DNA of 56,419 nt from Paracamarosporium sp. OC-R06-R3 (Eukaryota; Ascomycota; Dothideomycetes; Pleosporales; Didymosphaeriaceae), in contig JACVRA010000496.1 in the NCBI GenBank assembly GCA_019828545.1, positions 1 to 56,419 on the forward strand. The letters run 5' to 3'. Within the stretch, counting starts at the first letter, position 1. Every line of letters starts with the position of its first letter. The notes beneath the pieces were generated by a model, which searched no databases, was not told the origin of the DNA, and was given only the letters and a program-made list of their open reading frames with translations. Position numbers and translations under genes: made by a program. Shown in pieces: positions 47,179-56,419 of the stretch.

Positions 47179-48950
47179 ATGTTAAATACATTGATTCTTG
47201 TGTTGAGTACTACAAGAGGGTTCGTTTGGTTTTGTGCGCTCGTGCCTGTGTTGGTTCGTCTTCTACCCATGATTTTCGTAGGGAAAGAGCAAATAAGCTG
47301 ATGCGCACACTAGATTTTCGCAAATGCAATTTACAATATATACTTGCACCCTCTCAGGCATGTGCCTGGGCCTTTCTGGGCCAGAGCAAGCGCTATACCG
47401 TCGTGGTATTATACAACCGGCGGTAAACGCCATATCTGGCTGTGGCAATTATTTCAACTCTACGGCAAGAGGATCCGCGTCGCGCCCAATCTGGTGCTTT
47501 TCTGTGACCCAGAGGCCCATGCGGCCATCTATGGCATGAAGTCCAATGTTCGACGAAGTACATTCTACGTGGGATTGACAAAGAACATTCGGGAAAAAAC
47601 AACTCTGAACACCATAGACCCCGCAGAACATGCCCAGAGGCGCAAGATGCTTAACAGATGCTTCACTGATCAGTCTGTGACTGCTGTCTCTGCATTTATA
47701 AGCCAGCATATCGACCGTTGGCACCAGATTTTGTTGGATGAGCACGATAGCGTGACGGAATGGTCTGCCTCTGTAGACCTTGGGAAGAAAATGGACTATC
47801 TTGTGTTTGATATCATGGGTGACCTCTGCTTTGGGAGGTCATTCAATATCAAGGAACCTGGTGATAACCCTCTGAGGGAGGTGCCCCACAATATCATTCA
47901 ATACCTGCAATTCTATTACCCGGTAGGAACCATTACCTTCGTGCCCCTTGGCGAGGCGCGGTTCATGCGAATGATTACTGATTCTGAATGCAGATGTGTC
48001 GCTCACCTTTCCTAGGCTTGATCATTTGGCTCAAGCCTCGCGGCTTAGACCAGCTTGTGGAACTAATCACCCCAAGGGCTGTACGGAATTTCAATGATTT
48101 TGTCTTCGAAAGTGTTACGAAACGACTTGAACTATACAAGAAGCAGGAGCAGATTCCTGAGCACGACCGTCGTCAAGACATGTTCTATTTTTTGTGTCAA
48201 GGTCAAGATTCCAGCACAGGTAACCCAGCGTATACCGAAGATGAGCTTCGTGCGGAGGCTAGTTTGCTTATCATCGCTGGTTCCGATACTACGACTGCCA
48301 GCCTTGCTAGTATCTTCTGGTACCTCGTCAGAGCGCCAAGGTGCTATCAGAAACTGGTCGACGAGTTGCACAAGACATTCAAGACGGCAGAAGATGTAAT
48401 TTACGGTCCAGAACTGATAGGTTGCACGTATCTTCGGGCATGTATTGATGAGGGGATGCGTCTTGTCCCTCCTGGGCCTTGTGAACCTCCCCGGGAGGTC
48501 CTTGCGGGCGGCATCAGCATTTTAAATGACTATTACCCCAGAGGGACTATAGTGGGCACAGCTCCGTGGTGTGACTCTCTCAATGTGGATATCTATGGGG
48601 ATCCAGAGGTTTTCCGACCCGAACGCTGGATTGTAGATGAGGCTGCCGGAGTCACTAAGGCGATGGTATCCGAGATTCGCGCAAACTTTCACCCATTTCT
48701 AACTGGTCCAGGTAGTTGTGCTGGAAAGAACATAGCACTAGCGGAGATTCACCTTGTAGTCGCCAGGACACTGCTCCGTTTTGAGCTAAGAAAAACAACT
48801 GAATCGACCTTGGGGGAAGGTAGCCCTGAGCTGGGGTGGGGTCAGAGAAACAGGAAGCAGTTTCAAGTAGTAGATGCTTATGTCTCATTGAAGCAAGGCC
48901 CAGAAATTCAATACAGGAAGAAACTGTTTCCTGAAGCGAAATCTGGTTGA
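47179..48950 (+). CDS. Cytochrome P450 monooxygenase
   Basis: Three exons (47179-47277, 47314-47922, 47994-48950) give about 554 residues. Exon 1 encodes a hydrophobic anchor (LNTLILVLSTTRGFVW); exon 2 resumes at IYNIYLHPLRHVPGP, the usual fungal microsomal P450 hinge. It has the I-helix AGSDTT (about 331-336), EGMR (ExxR), FRPERW and the heme loop FLTGPGSCAGKN with Cys478. Gly replaces the common Arg two residues before Cys, seen in some fungal P450 clades. The second intron (71 bp) joins YYP to MCRSPFLG and removes a frame break. The first, as drawn, is only 36 bp; a longer one using a donor in 47230-47260 is possible. Expected in the ER membrane, oxidising the cluster's intermediate. The family number is not assigned. 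Confidence 0.87.
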
Positions 48951-49965
48951 GTATGGGCTGAGACAGAGAATGGTGGAGCCTGTAAAATTGGAGTTGTTTA
49001 ATTCTCAGTGGGTGAGACAAGGAAATTAGATGATGCCGGTATCATGACTTCATAGTCCATGTTGTTTCACCCTTCCCTAACATTTCTCTTGCATCCTGTT
49101 TACGGTCTGACCAACTTGCTCATTCTATCTTGGCTACTTATATCTTATTGATCCTTGGCTCTTCGTCGATGATTACATCATCAAGATGCATTTGCCTCAA
49201 CCTTAAATCAAGGAAAGCCTCTCAATACAGTAATTGACTGAGTATGTGCCGGAAGTTTTGTTAAAATACCTTACACTAGCCGGGAAATTGCACGATGTAA
49301 AACATGTATATAAGGACCGGACTTGATGCAGCTTCAGTCTTTCACTAACGTAGAGACGGAATGCACCTCTATTTGCGATGAGATTACGCGTTTCATCTTG
49401 TAACCTAGATTAACCGAAGCTCGATTGCGTGATTCTGTTCATGAGCTTTCTGTACTGCACAGGTGCGGCGCAGCCAAGATATGATAGGGATTCTATCTCT
49501 ACTCGCTAATATCGAGCCTTCGCAGGGCGAATAACCAATATATGCAGATATTGTTTCGGTCACCGACGAAGACGACTGGGCTCTATAGCGTTAGGCTCTT
49601 ACGCCGTCATGCGGGACGGCGCGTGCCAGGGAAGGAAGCATTGCGGACCGTTGGGCCGCCACATGCAGTCAGCATTCTCGGCTGAATTCTTGTAAGAAAT
49701 GGCCTATCGGCGCACTCATCTTGGTATCCTTTCGAGAACAGGGATTTGTCTTATGCACATACATTCGCTGCTTTATGGCGACCCTGCCGGCCATACTGCG
49801 TTTCAAGACAACCGTCCATTACCGGTCCCAAGTTGTAAACCAGGCTGGGGTCGACCAGATATATCGAGGCCACCTGCAATCTCTATTTTCAAAGATACGA
49901 AAGGAAACAAAATTCCACTAGCACCCTCCATTGACCCAGACAGAGGGCACTTCACTTTCCCCGTC
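48951..49965. other. Intergenic region upstream of the rhodopsin-like gene
   Basis: About 1 kb. The last ~270 bp are open in frame with the rhodopsin-like gene but hydrophilic and unlike the family, so they are taken as 5' UTR. TATATAAG near 49307-49314 could be a core promoter for a transcript with a long leader. No other gene recognised. Confidence 0.4.
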
Positions 49966-51226
49966 ATGGAGATCCCTACTGCTGAACAGCTCATGGCGTT
50001 GTCGCCTGATTTCCTTGCCCAGGATACCAGTCGGGTGCTCTTCAACGTCACGACCGCCTTTACGGTCGTGACTACTCTCGTGTACATCATATTTCTTGTT
50101 TCTCGAGTATCATACGCCGAGCGAACCAACTTGGAAATCTGGATACTTCCCGTGTTTTCCTACATTTTCTGTGTGGGGCTTTGGGCCCTTAGCTATTGTG
50201 AGTTGTCTCAACCATACAACATGTCGCCTCAAAGATGGCTTGTGCTTAAGACACTCTTACTCACTTCAACCTAACAGTGCTCGTCATTGAAGGAGGTGCT
50301 GGGCATCACGTGGCTTATTGGTTTCTCACCGACTCGACCGTCATAACTACATATCTTAAGATACAAACCGCGGCCGAGTTCATTTACGTGGCAGCATGCT
50401 TGTTCCCAAAGCTCTCAATCTTGGCCTTGTATCTTAGGATTTTCCCTGAGCGCATTGTGCGAATTTGCACATGGATTGTCATTGGGGTGTGCATAGCTCA
50501 TGCTATTGCCAATATTGTTGCGTCCTTCACCATATGTCAACCATTCGAATTCAAGTGGAACAAGGCCATAGATGGCCATTGCGCCAATGTCATGGCAAGC
50601 TACCGCTACGTTAGCCTGCCACATATCATTACAGACATGGCTATCTTTGTTCTACCTTTGTCAAGTCTGTATCACCTGGTGATTAACAAAAGAAGGAAGC
50701 TGGGAATCTTTCTCACATTCACCATGGGAAGCTTGTAAGTTCTTGTCTCATGAAAACGGCAGAGCTCCGTTGGTTTCGTGGTCTTTATTTCCTTGTCACA
50801 AGGCTGATCAGTCTTCTTCTTGATTGTAGAGGCATCATCACCGCCATCATCCGCTTCGTCAGCTTCTACAGGATTGACCTCGAGTCAGATCCAACATGGT
50901 ACGCGCCGACCCTGTTCTCGTACACCGTCATTGAACCAAGCGCATATTTCATGTGTTCTTGTTTCCCATCCCTTCGACCCCTGGTGAGAATTGTCTACAG
51001 ATGGATGCGCACCAAGGCAGACAGCTACTACGGCTCCGGTACAGAGAGAAGTGGCCACTCTGAGATAACTCTCAGAAACCTCAAGGGCAGCCACAGAACA
51101 TCAATTTCGGCGACAAAAATCTCTTCAAGGCGTGAAGATGATAAGATTGATAAGTCCCACTTTATTCGCCTCGATGAGTCCATTGATGTACATATTTCTC
51201 CACCTGATGTTGGAGCAACGGTTTAG
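49966..51226 (+). CDS. Seven-helix fungal rhodopsin-like (PTH11/SAT4-type) membrane protein
   Basis: Three exons (49966-50197, 50278-50734, 50830-51226), introns of 80 and 95 bp, give 361 residues. About seven hydrophobic segments are visible. The layout is that of the fungal rhodopsin-like domain: a GHHVAYW-type loop after TM2, TAAEFIYVAACLFPKLSILALYLRIF in mid-protein (quoted in part: FPKLSILALYLRIF), a cysteine in FTICQPFEFKW, DMAIFVLPLSSLY, then FRYRID-like RFVSFYRIDLESDPTW. A ~90-residue hydrophilic, Ser/Arg-rich cytoplasmic tail follows the last helix. Members include PTH11-related receptors; many lie in secondary-metabolite clusters with no proven role. It may sense or bind the product, or have an enzymatic role as some membrane cyclases do. 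The ATG at 49966 starts the family-like sequence. Confidence 0.85.
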
Positions 51227-51672
51227 CAGGAACGGATCAATTGCACTTTCTGATGAGAACTAGAGAATTTGATGCACGAAATTGCGGGTATGATGACAAG
51301 AGAAAAAGGGTTGTTGTATGTAGTTACGTATTCTCTTTTCGAATACCATTGCGCAAAGATAGCCCTTCGTCTGTTCACTCACTTAGGCAGTCATAGCTAT
51401 GAACATAGTATTGAAGCGAGGTTCAAGATTGATAAAGCAGACCTATATGACGGATGAGTGACAGAGTAGGCATCAACGGTGGCAGCTACCACCTTTGTGG
51501 GTTCAACCGTCTCAACGCATAGAACACATATGAGGACAACTAGAGAGAACAATGGCTTTGGTTTATTTCCTGCTACCATCTATTGAGACCAGAAGAAACC
51601 AACTTGGGTCGACCACGAGGGTAGCACTTCAGTTCCTTCGATGGTGCTGTTGCAATCTCGCGATATCGACAG
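51227..51672. other. Convergent 3' region, no gene supported
   Basis: Between the stops of the rhodopsin-like and DUF829 genes. AT-rich, with only short unconvincing frames; probably 3' UTRs. Confidence 0.4.
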
Positions 51673-52536
51673 TCATCCTTCCATGGTCCTACTGACGATT
51701 TCCCAGTACCGGCTCTCATCCTTTCGTACATGTGCCACGTGTGCCGAGCCCTCATATTTCTCTAACACAATGGAGAAACCGTTAGACTTAGCCCTAGCCG
51801 CATGCGCCTCAACATCTTTATAGTCGGTTAATGCATCAGTGGTACTGTAAATATACACCCGTCGCACTTCGGCCGTATTGCCCGGGTCATCGTTATGTGA
51901 CTTGTACCAGTTGTCCAAGGAATCAGGTAAAATGCCTAGGGCCATCAAAGCAGTCCATAAAGTGGCGAAAGCGTAGAGAAACGGAGCAGCAGCAAGCTGC
52001 TGAATGAGTGGGAGACCGACACTAACGAAGGACACGGCGCGAGGGATGCGGAAGAGACCTGGACACGAATCAAAGATGGTGACGTGCGGAGGGAGGCGCT
52101 TGTCATCGTTAGGGCTTGCTGTAGCAGCGAATTGCTCGTACAAGTTCGCGATGCTGGAGGAGCCGCCGTTAGAGAATATGTGAATGAGAAGAGGTGGCGA
52201 AGAAAACGATCCCGGTTCCTGGAACGCGGCACGGATGAAGGAAACAGCGGCTCGCATGGAAGGACCAATTTGCGATGGGCGAACGATGCAATCCATGGTG
52301 CTCCTAAGAAGCAGTATCTGAGCAGTAGGATACAGAGCCCGATATTTGGCCATGTACTTAGCGACATGGACGTCTTTGGCATCAGTCCAACTGGATATAA
52401 CGATGAGTCGCGGCTGGTGGTCCGCGCTTGTGCCCGAAGCCTCTGATGGTCGGTAGCAGAAGACGAGCGGGCCAAGCTTCTCCATGAAGGAAAGAGGCTT
52501 TGTTGCAGTCATTGGTACTGATGAGGCGGCTGACAT
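51673..52536 (-). CDS. DUF829 (TMEM53/PaxU-like) alpha/beta-hydrolase-fold protein
   Basis: A single-exon gene; from the ATG at 52536 it encodes 287 residues. The frame is open upstream to an ATG at 52758, but that extension is low-complexity and unlike the family. Family features: PRLIVISSWTDAKDVHVAKY near residue 55, LLIHIFSNGGSSSIANLYEQ (SNGG at the nucleophile-elbow position), VTIFDSCPG, and near the C-terminus VYIYSTTDALTDYKDVEAHA and SAHVAHVRKDESRYW, which would supply the Asp and His of a triad. Members occur in several fungal biosynthetic clusters (PaxU in indole-diterpene clusters) without a settled function. It could be a second hydrolase or acyltransferase of this cluster. Confidence 0.85.
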   Translation of the reverse strand: MSAASSVPMTATKPLSFMEKLGPLVFCYRPSEASGTSADHQPRLIVISSWTDAKDVHVAKYMAKYRALYPTAQILLLRSTMDCIVRPSQIGPSMRAAVSFIRAAFQEPGSFSSPPLLIHIFSNGGSSSIANLYEQFAATASPNDDKRLPPHVTIFDSCPGLFRIPRAVSFVSVGLPLIQQLAAAPFLYAFATLWTALMALGILPDSLDNWYKSHNDDPGNTAEVRRVYIYSTTDALTDYKDVEAHAARAKSNGFSIVLEKYEGSAHVAHVRKDESRYWEIVSRTMEG

Positions 52537-53051
52537 GGCGTTGAAAAGATTGGCAGGTAGAAGAAACGAAGCTTGGGGCTTGACTCGATATGTTGATGGC
52601 GACCGCAGAAGATGGGAAAGGAGAAGATGGGAAAGGAGAAGCTGAATCCAGCGGTAGTACTGGGGACTGTAGAGATCCGAAGGAGTCCTAAGGTGCTGCA
52701 GAGACTGACTAGGTTTTGCGGAAATCAATAAAAAGATGCATACAGGGGCGGCTGGCACCTGCCTGTTTGTTGTGGAAAGGTGGCACGGTGAATCAGTGTA
52801 TGCTAGCGCCTTGGCGCTGCCGTCTTCACAACCCTTGTACCTGCGCCTGCATGTTAGGACCCCTGCCTAGTTAATTCCCAATATTATGCATAATTGTCTG
52901 ATATGCAATCTGCTCAGTCTGGGTAATTTCCAACCCTTGATCTTTTCCTCGCTAATCCGCCCTTTGTTTTTTAGGGGTTTTCAGAGCCCTATAGTAAAAC
53001 TTTTCATACCTTTTTTTAACGACCAAGCAATCCCACGATCTCTCCTCCACT
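52537..53051. promoter_or_regulatory. Divergent promoter region of DUF829 and MFS genes
   Basis: 515 bp between head-to-head starts. It contains a tandem GATGGGAAAGGAGAA unit at about 52607-52637 and a pyrimidine-rich stretch just before the MFS start. No further element recognised. Confidence 0.45.
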
Positions 53052-54756
53052 ATGATTAACAACACTCTCGGAACAGTTGCAACATCTCCAGGCAATGAAG
53101 AAGAAGGACTGAAGACCAACCCACCAAGGATGGAAACTCTCGTTGTTGACCTCGATTGGGACGGACCTGCAGATCCCAAAAATCCTCGAAACTGGCCGTT
53201 ATGGCAAAGAATTCTCCACAGTGCAATACCCGCCGTTTGGTCCTTTGGATTGTATGTAGCCCCGCAACCACCGATTTGAGTCTGCTGACATTGTCTTCGA
53301 GATGTGTTGGTATCTCGAGCCTAGTTGCCGCGATACCACTTCTTCAGCAGCAATTCGGTTTGAACAGGAACGTTGCCCTTTTGCCCGTTACACTATACAC
53401 TCTCGGGTTCAGTGTTGGACCTTGCATCGCATCACCTCTCTCTGAATTATACGGCCGTCGCTGGATTTACTGGACCAACCTTCCCTTACTTATCATCTTC
53501 AACGCCATAGCTGCAGCCTCGAATAACTTCGTTGTTCTCGTCGTATTCAGATTCATTGCTGGTATAGCTGGCTCTGGCGTCCTAGCCGTCGCTGCCGGCT
53601 CCTTGTCTGATATATGGGACACGAGAGATGCAGGGCGGGTGGGTGTGCCTTACATTTTAGCACCATTCCTCGGGCCATCATTAGGACCTTTGATTGGGGC
53701 TTACATCCTGGAGCAATACGATTATAACTGGAAGTGGTCTATTTGGGTCGTTCTCTGCATTCTGGCACCCGTCGCTCTAACGCTTCCCTTAATGAAAGAG
53801 ACTTCCAAGAGCCGGATCTTGTACTTGAGACACAGAGAACGCACGCGTGGCTCGCTTGGTATAACGGACAAATCCCAACTTGAGACGATTCAAAGCGGTT
53901 TGCTGAGACCGCTACACATGGCTATTTTCGAGGTATGACGCCTTGTTCCTATTCGTTCATGATCAGATTTTTGCTTACCTGACACATCAAGCCGCTTTCA
54001 TTTCTCCTTGGTCTCTATACAGCTTACAGCTTCGCTATGATCTTCTCATTCTTCGGTTCTTATGCGTACATTTACTCGACCATCTATCACTTCAATCCCA
54101 GGCAGATTGGTTTATGTTATATCCCCGTCATTATCGGTAAGGCATAATCTCCTGTACTGCAACCAAATGACTTGACCTTTCAATGACACCTTTTAGGCTT
54201 CCTCCTGGCGGTGGTTACGTTTGGTATTTTCGATGCAGTCAAATACCAGAAGGTGGCACGGACTAAGGGCAGAGTCGTACCGGAAGATCGACTCTATGCA
54301 GCTCTATTCGGTTCTGGCCTAGTCCCTATCGGATTGTTTGTAAGCCAGCCAGCGCAGTAGAAAATCAACAATGTGGTTCAAAGCTGATTGATACCCGCAC
54401 AGTGGTACGCGTGGGCGCCGCGTCCTGGCGTTCACTGGATAGTACCGGCCCTAGCTGGTCTACCCGTAGGCTGGGGAACACTAACGGCTTTTCTCACGGC
54501 AATAACGTACATTGTAGACGTATACGGTAGCGCGAACTCGGCATCCGCTGTGGCAGCCAATGGACTGCTACGGTTCTTGTTGGGTGCTGCTTTTCCCCAG
54601 TTTATCATACAACTATATCAGTCACGGATCGGAATTCATTGGGCTGGAAGCCTCTTCGCCTTTTTCAGCCTTGTTCTGGTCCCTGTGCCGTGGTTCTTCT
54701 TCTACAGAGGTCGACATCTGAGACAGAAAAGTCATTACCCGACAAATACTGCCTGA
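53052..54756 (+). CDS. MFS transporter, DHA1-type (12-helix drug:H+ antiporter)
   Basis: Five exons (53052-53251, 53302-53932, 53992-54136, 54197-54339, 54403-54756), introns 50-63 bp in agreeing phase, give 490 residues. The N-terminus has the DHA1 signature VDLDWDGPADPKNPRNWP before the first helix. The cytoplasmic loop after TM2 has SPLSELYGRR, the family's motif A, and SGVLAVAAGSLSDIW and APFLGPSLGPLIGAY correspond to TM4-TM5 motifs. About twelve hydrophobic segments are visible. Expected in the plasma membrane as a proton-driven exporter; beside the PKS it is the natural candidate for product efflux or self-protection. It is the last intact gene before the right-hand transposon. Confidence 0.92.
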
Positions 54757-55491
54757 TATCTATTTGTATCTAGCTTTCTACGGGGAAATAGGGATTCCCC
54801 GACCAATGCTAGCTTCAGCCCCCTCAATACGGCCTGTGCAGGATCGGTATGGCATCGATAGGGATTGTAGATTACAGAAAAGGAAGACGCTGGCATAGCC
54901 GACGATGTTAGTAACATAGGATAGACTAGAACTTTCCGCCCAACACAAGAAAAAGAAAATCAGTCCCTGGATTGATTTCGAATGCAAAAACCTCGTTGCG
55001 AGTTATATAGCAAATTGACCGCTATGATCTGCCATTAGTTTCACGGATCCGCTGTATGGTCTTATGCCCCAGCGTTTCATCCTTCGTTGGTATTGGCTTC
55101 TCCTTTGGACCTAAGAGTCGGGAAGCAACAAATGACCGTGTGACGTAGGTTTAAGATAATCATCATCTCTCGTCGCATCCGGCAGAACAGGTTTTAGTAT
55201 CCTTCGAACGTAACTCTCCTCCGAAATCACCGAGTTCTGCAGTTGTTATACATCTCGCTGGATCCTCTTTTATGGCCCTAAAGTCTACCCTCACTATCAT
55301 CTCGATCCGAACTGCGAAGCTGAACATACCTATCTCTGGATTTTGTTTTCTTTATAAAAGTTCGGTGTAGGCCTGAGCACCAAAAGTAATAAAGAAATAT
55401 ATGATACTTTTGAAAATTAGTATAAAGGAGTTCCGGTAAAAAGGTTAAAATTAAAATTTAAACTAAGCTAAAATCTAAAGCTATAAAGCTA
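54757..55491. other. Gene-free region before right transposon
   Basis: AT-rich sequence, increasingly so after 55380 (runs of A/T with short repeats of AAGCTATAA). No coding signal. Marks the right edge of the cluster. Confidence 0.45.
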
Positions 55492-55501
55492 TAACGTACT
55501 T

Positions 55502-55533
55502 CACGGGCGAGTCGGTCACACGGGCGAGTCGGT
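55502..55533. repeat. Doubled 17-bp-period subterminal motif of right transposon
   Basis: CACGGGCGAGTCGGT occurs at 55502-55516 and again at 55519-55533. It matches the reverse complement of the 382-415 motif apart from mostly transition differences. This copy keeps the C/G-rich state, so it is less mutated there. Confidence 0.7.
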
Positions 55534-55621
55534 TAGAGCGCCAAGCCCCCACCAGAATCTAAACTATTATCAATAGTACAGAATCACTACGAATTACTAT
55601 AAAAAATTGTAATAGTACAAT

Positions 55622-56419
55622 CTACTTAGAATTTACTTCTATAGGCTGCTTATAAGTTGTTCTATTGTGCCTAGGCTGGCTGCAGCGTCTACAGTGCCGT
55701 TGAGTTGATTCGCCTCTATTAGTGTACACCCTCTTCTTCGCCTTCTTCCCATTACTACGCGCTGTAAAGTCCTTTAGAGTGGCTAGCCGTAGGCCTTCCT
55801 TAGCTGTTAGAACCCCCTTACGCTGTATATGCTTTCTTTTATGCGATTTGCGTCGTGTGGCGGCCTTATTAGTAGCTTAGAGCTTAGAGATCTGTTTTTG
55901 CGCTAACACTAGCCTGTGCGCTATTAACGCTGCGCCCTTTGCTATCTTCTTAAAGGCTTTAACCATGCTAGATGGCGAACTATCTATATGCCTCTAAATC
56001 CTCTGCTTCACGAGCGTTAATTGTGACCTAAATTCTAGAGTGTTACTTAGTATTTACGACTACTAGTTACTATAATTTATAGTAACTAGTAACGGAGTAT
56101 GTAGCCTTATATTAAGCTTTAATATTATAGCTTCTAGATTAAGGGGAACTAATCTAGCGCCTTAAAAGCCTCTTTAGATATTACTTTTAATAATTACTAC
56201 CTTAAAAGCCGCAATAAAGTAAGGTAGGAACTTAATTTTAGTAATATAATTAATATAGTTATACATTAGATCCTTAGCTTAGCGCCTATACGCCTTCTTT
56301 AATGGCAAGAAACAGCCTACATCTAGCAGCTACAAGAGGTACGATGAATATAAAGGTATATAGAGGGTAATAATCTTATTATCCTTGTAGTATTACTAGA
56401 ATTTAAGTAAGTTATAGCT
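55622..56419 (-). pseudogene. Fot1/pogo transposase, C-terminal part, riddled with stops
   Basis: One continuous leftward frame from the window edge to TAG at 55624-55622 keeps clear family sequence. It shows the segment around the third catalytic Asp (LLDVGCFLPLKKAYRR), FLPYFIAAFK, LEFRSQLTLVKQRI, KIAKGAALIAHRLVLAQKQI, and a basic tail with a CRRC-x-PRHN zinc-knuckle-like end whose last Cys is Tyr. Nine internal stops interrupt it, all TAA or TAG, several where relatives have Gln (CAA/CAG). His and Pro positions are often Tyr, Leu or Ser. This is the pattern expected from repeat-induced point mutation. Non-functional. Confidence 0.88.
56061..56091. repeat. Perfect 15-bp inverted repeat with 1-bp centre
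   Basis: TACTAGTTACTATAA (56061-56075) and its exact complement (56077-56091) lie within the decayed transposase frame. Probably fortuitous enrichment in AT-rich RIP-mutated sequence. Confidence 0.6.

Larger units (their letters stand above)
55492..56419 (-). mobile_element. Fot1/pogo-type DNA transposon, 3' end, truncated by window edge
   Basis: The downstream terminus of a second copy of the family seen at the left edge, also reading leftward. The end is placed at TA-ACGT (55492-55497), followed by the doubled 17-bp subterminal motif and, 125 bp further in, the transposase stop codon. The element continues beyond the window. Confidence 0.7.

Noticed and set aside
49699..49965. N-terminal extension of the rhodopsin-like protein
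   Set aside because: Open in frame but hydrophilic and unlike the family, which starts shortly before TM1; the ATG at 49966 is preferred.

Overview
The window reads as nuclear DNA of a filamentous ascomycete. The evidence is short GT-AG introns of about 46-95 bp in nearly every gene, C-to-T degraded (RIP-like) Fot1/pogo transposons, a PDR-type ABC pump, a Clr5-domain protein, a NACHT NLR remnant and a highly reducing polyketide synthase. The overall gene content, and the style of the transposon tail, suggest a Dothideomycete, probably Pleosporales. That placement is inference; no taxon-specific marker was compared. All exon boundaries below were worked out by hand from splice signals and reading-frame continuity.

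The left part (about 0.6-25.5 kb) carries mostly conserved housekeeping-type genes: an F-box protein, a strongly degenerate G-alpha-like protein, an NRAMP metal transporter, the Rho-GEF Cdc24 (CH-DH-PH-PB1), an F-box/WD40 protein, a full-length PDR ABC transporter, and a small three-exon gene of unknown function. From about 26 kb the content becomes accessory: a seven-exon AAA ATPase with a DUF7025-type N-terminus, a convergent three-exon Clr5-domain gene, a secreted GPI-anchored-type protein, and a broken alpha/beta-hydrolase-NACHT gene that stops directly at the 3' end of the polyketide synthase.

The right part (35.15-54.76 kb) is a compact biosynthetic cluster. It holds a 2441-residue HR-PKS (KS-AT-DH-cMT-ER-KR-ACP), a discrete thioesterase transcribed away from it, a CYP52-like P450, a second P450, a seven-helix rhodopsin-like (PTH11-type) membrane protein, a DUF829 alpha/beta-hydrolase and a DHA1-type MFS transporter. 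A coherent reading is that the PKS builds a reduced, C-methylated chain, the thioesterase releases it, the two P450s oxidise it and the MFS pump exports it. No cluster transcription factor is visible in the window. I cannot name the product.

Both window edges are the inner ends of two members of one Fot1/pogo transposon family. Both lie in the same orientation, both carry a doubled 17-bp terminal motif next to TA, and both have stop codons at former CAA/CAG codons. I saw no rRNA, no convincing tRNA and no CRISPR array.
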